Below, piece after piece: positions 6,696 through 8,670 of a stretch of 8,670 nt of DNA; the first letter of the stretch is position 1; each line of letters starts with the position of its first letter. The notes beneath the pieces were generated by a model that saw only the letters and a list, made by a program, of their open reading frames with translations, was not told the origin of the DNA and did not search any database. Made by a program: the position numbers and the translations under genes. The stretch comes from Candidatus Altimarinota bacterium (GTDB lineage: Bacteria; Patescibacteriota; Gracilibacteria; BD1-5; UBA2023), in assembly GCA_947373235.1 (NCBI GenBank), contig CANBWW010000038.1, positions 1 to 8,670 on the forward strand, in the 5' to 3' direction.

Positions 6696-7625
6696 TCAGT
6701 TTTCTGAATCAAATATTCCGATCATATTCGGGATTCTTCTTCCATCTGGATCACCATGATGAGCATTTCCATAGATACTTCCACCATTATACCAGAGTCG
6801 ACTCGAACCACTGGAATCGAGTTTTGTGATGCTTTGTGTCGTGCATCCAAATCGTATAAGTTCATTTTCAGCAAATACTTCGTTCATCGATTGTGCGACG
6901 AGAACGATAAGCGTGCTGGATGTATTTCTATTATCAGGATTTGCAAGACAGATATAGGTGCGCCCTATTTCTTCCTGATGATAGTGATATTGTTCTGTAG
7001 AAAAACTTACGAGTACCAATTTCCCCGTTGCATCACGAAGATTTTCCCAAGAGTAGGGAAGTATTTGTGCGGAAGTATCACCGATACTGATGATATTTTT
7101 TTTCGTTGTTCCATTATCAGCGCCGGCGGTTTTGATTTCTCAGTTTATTTTGAGTCCGAAAGAAAGCGGAGTTGGATTTTTGGTCGGATCGAAAAATTGT
7201 CCATTAATGAGTGAAAAAGGAGTTTGAGAAATGCTTGAAAGTACATCCTGAACGCTCATTTTTGGAAAAAGTGGTTCTCAGGTGACGCTATCCCACTCAG
7301 TTGCTTGTCAGATCGATTCGAGGTGTGCTCATTTTGAAAGATCTATTTTTTCTATATAAACTTCACTCGAGTTGTGTTTATAGAGTGTGATCGCTGATCC
7401 AGTCGCGACGACAGTATAGTTATCTAGTACATGAAATGGTTTTCTAACAAATATTTTTCGAGTCGATGGATTTACTACTTTTGGTGCATCACGAAAAGGA
7501 TTCGTGATAAAGAGGGGAGATCCGACGGTAGTGTTTTTTTGTATACTCGATTCTTCTGCTGAAACGAGAGTAATAGAAGTGAGAAATAGACTGATTATCA
7601 GGATGATTTGTGTGATTTTTTTCAT
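6678..7625 (-). CDS. Secreted NAGPA/DUF2233-type phosphodiester glycosidase-like protein (UGA=Gly)
   Basis: This 315-residue protein has a Sec signal peptide (KK at 2-3, core IILIISLFLTSITLV, likely cut after VSA at 23). The mature part shows the NAGPA (phosphodiester glycosidase, DUF2233) pattern. INGQFF (140-145) matches the family 'NGgfF' strand, FGLKINGEIK (156-165) follows, and LDSSGSSRLWYNG (269-281) corresponds to 'LDGGGSS..l..nG'. RRIPNMIGIF (296-305) matches the final 'R.vpnaigv' strand. Family members cleave phosphodiester-linked sugars or act on cell-wall glycans; the substrate here is unknown. Six TGAs are Gly (residues 99, 106, 116, 162, 310 and 314). The codon at 6696-6698 is itself a TGA, so under table 25 the protein runs on six codons to TAA 6678-6680, into the 3' end of the convergent orphan gene. 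The usual GGG of LDGGGSS is LDSSGSS here, so activity is uncertain. Confidence 0.85.
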
Positions 7626-7629
7626 AAAG

Positions 7630-7659
7630 TGTATAGTATGGAGAAACCTATTTTTTCAA
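7630..7659 (-). promoter_or_regulatory. Putative promoter of the NAGPA-like gene, nearly leaderless
   Basis: On the minus strand TTGAAA (complement of 7654-7659) and TATACA (complement of 7630-7635) are 18 nt apart; TACTAT (7633-7638) is an alternative -10. Either puts the transcription start at or within a few bases of the ATG (7625). There is no room for a Shine-Dalgarno sequence. Confidence 0.45.
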
Positions 7660-7702
7660 AAATGATTTCCATTTTTTCACGAAATCTTTACAATCCACAA
7701 AC

Positions 7703-7732
7703 TCGACAACAATCGACTTTTATTTTTATACA
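7703..7732 (+). promoter_or_regulatory. Putative promoter of the trhO-like gene, nearly leaderless
   Basis: TCGACA (7703-7708) and TATACA (7727-7732) are separated by 18 nt. The -10 ends 9 nt before the ATG at 7742, so transcription would begin about at the start codon. It is divergent from the promoter at 7630-7659; the 116-nt gap between the two genes holds both. Confidence 0.45.
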
Positions 7733-7741
7733 TACAAGTAT

Positions 7742-8670
7742 ATGATTTCTCAGCTCAATGCTCGGCATAGGCCGAAGTACCAACTTCTTACATTTTATAA
7801 ATTTGTCGATATCCCAGAAATCGAACTCGATAAAGTTGCTCAGGAACATCTTAACTTTACTCGAGATATCTGACTCAAAGGTCGTGTATATATAGGAACC
7901 GAATGAATTAGTTCTACAGTAACTGGAAATGTCTGACAGTGTTGGTCATACCGAGAATTTTTGCAAAAATCAAAATACTTCCAAGATATCACTGATATAG
8001 ATACAAAATCAACTGCTGTGACGGATCATGAGTTTCCTCGTATGAGTGTAAAAATCAGAAACGAGATTGTCACATTTGGAATGAAGGTAACGGCCGACGA
8101 AGTAAAAAAACATAAAAAAGAAATGACTCCAGAAGAATTTAAAACGATTCTGGAGTCTGAAAAACAAGATGATTATATCATTCTCGATATGAGAAATGAT
8201 TATGAATATCGTCTTGGACATTTTAAAAATGCCATCCCTGCTGGAACCGTAAATTTCCGTGAAGTTCCAAAACTTCTCGAAAAATATGGAAAAGCAGCGG
8301 AAGGAAAAAAAATCATCTGGTACTGTACTGGATGAATCCGTTGTGAAAAGGCTGCGGTGCTCGGAAATCAACTCGGAGAAGCGGAGTTCTACTCGATTCA
8401 AGGATGAGTTGTAAAATATGTGAACCAATATAACGATGGAAACTGGCTCGGGAATCTCTACACCTTCGATGGTCGAGTTTCTACAGAAGTGGGAGATGAG
8501 AAGACGCATACGACCATCGGTCAGTGTCTCTATACTGGAGAACTCACAGATAACTGTGAAAACTGCCGATACTCCGCCTGTAATGCACGTCTCATATGTA
8601 CTGAAAAATCCTACAAAAATCATATGGGATTTTGCTCTCGCGAATGTTATCAAAATGCTCGTGAAGATGG
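7742..8670 (+). CDS. trhO: TrhO-family tRNA uridine(34) hydroxylase (UPF0176, rhodanese domain), 3' end outside window (UGA=Gly)
   Basis: 309 complete codons are visible from ATG 7742; the gene runs off the window. TrhO proteins hydroxylate U34 of certain tRNAs to 5-hydroxyuridine in an O2-dependent reaction. The N-terminal domain shows YQLLTFYKFVDI, then GLKGRVYIGTEGISS (family form glkGtilla.EGING) and EIVTFGMK. The rhodanese domain has ILDMRNDYEYRLGHFKNA and the active loop WYCTGGIRCEKA, with Cys195 as the predicted persulfide cysteine. Beyond it comes a Cys-rich tail (C262, C272, C275, C280, C286, C298, C302), likely a metal site. Five TGAs are Gly (7871, 7904, 7934, 8333 and 8405; residues 44, 55, 65, 198 and 222). 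Two hit signature glycines: the G of EG and the second G of CTGGIRC. The start fits the family N-terminus and lies just after a promoter. The symbol follows the family; activity is untested. Confidence 0.93.

Noticed and set aside
6681..6710. 8-bp inverted repeat GATTCAGA/TCTGAATC at the convergent gene ends as a terminator
   Set aside because: The loop is 14 nt and no T-run follows on either strand; it also lies within coding sequence.
7691..7699. CAATCCACA resembling a DnaA box (7 of 9)
   Set aside because: It is a single imperfect copy far from dnaA; chance is likely.
8009..8653. Long minus-strand open frame (214 codons) opposite trhO
   Set aside because: It is antisense to a clear TrhO coding region and has no recognisable domain.

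Overview
The window is an AT-rich stretch of bacterial chromosome in which UGA is read as glycine, not stop (translation table 25). The evidence is direct. Read with the standard code, dnaA, rsmI, a trhO-type gene and a NAGPA-type gene all break at in-frame TGA codons. Many of those TGAs fall exactly where the families carry an invariant glycine, and every complete gene ends in TAA or TAG. CGA and CGG still encode conserved arginines (EDTR and REITK in RsmI, SRF in DnaA), which argues against table 37 of Absconditabacterales. The best guess is a member of Candidatus Gracilibacteria (BD1-5 lineage, Patescibacteria/CPR); the assignment rests on codon logic, not on a database search.

Layout, left to right: (1) 1-131, the 3' end of rplS (ribosomal protein L19), closed by a strong, probably bidirectional terminator. 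(2) 220-699 (-), a small lipoprotein with an EF-hand/thrombospondin-type calcium-loop motif and its own promoter. (3) 700-1028, an AT-rich intergenic region upstream of dnaA. (4) 1029-2453, complete dnaA (2 UGA-Gly) with a GAAA-loop terminator. (5) 2507-3073, an unrecognised 188-aa protein starting 3 nt after that terminator. (6) 3132-3794, rsmI, a short form (220 aa, 4 UGA-Gly). (7) 3861-6695, a 944-aa orphan protein with 26 UGA-Gly codons; with the standard code it would look like a string of unrelated small ORFs. (8) 6678-7625 (-), a secreted NAGPA/DUF2233-type phosphodiester glycosidase-like protein, convergent with and overlapping the orphan gene by 18 bp. (9) 7742-8670 (+), a 3'-truncated TrhO-family (UPF0176, rhodanese) tRNA hydroxylase.

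How the genes work together: the recognised genes cover core information processing (L19, DnaA initiator, 16S rRNA methylation by RsmI, tRNA U34 hydroxylation by TrhO) plus two envelope or exported proteins. There is no clear multigene operon. Most genes seem to have their own promoter, gaps of about 50-60 nt and terminators. No gene start has a recognisable Shine-Dalgarno sequence, and several -10 boxes lie so close to the ATG that the mRNAs would be nearly leaderless.

The most novel item is the 944-aa orphan. It has a helix-turn-helix-like N-terminal segment resembling sigma-70 region 4.2, a perfect 10-bp palindrome built into its promoter, and much heavier UGA use than dnaA. No CRISPR array, tRNA, rRNA, insertion sequence or classical defence module was found.
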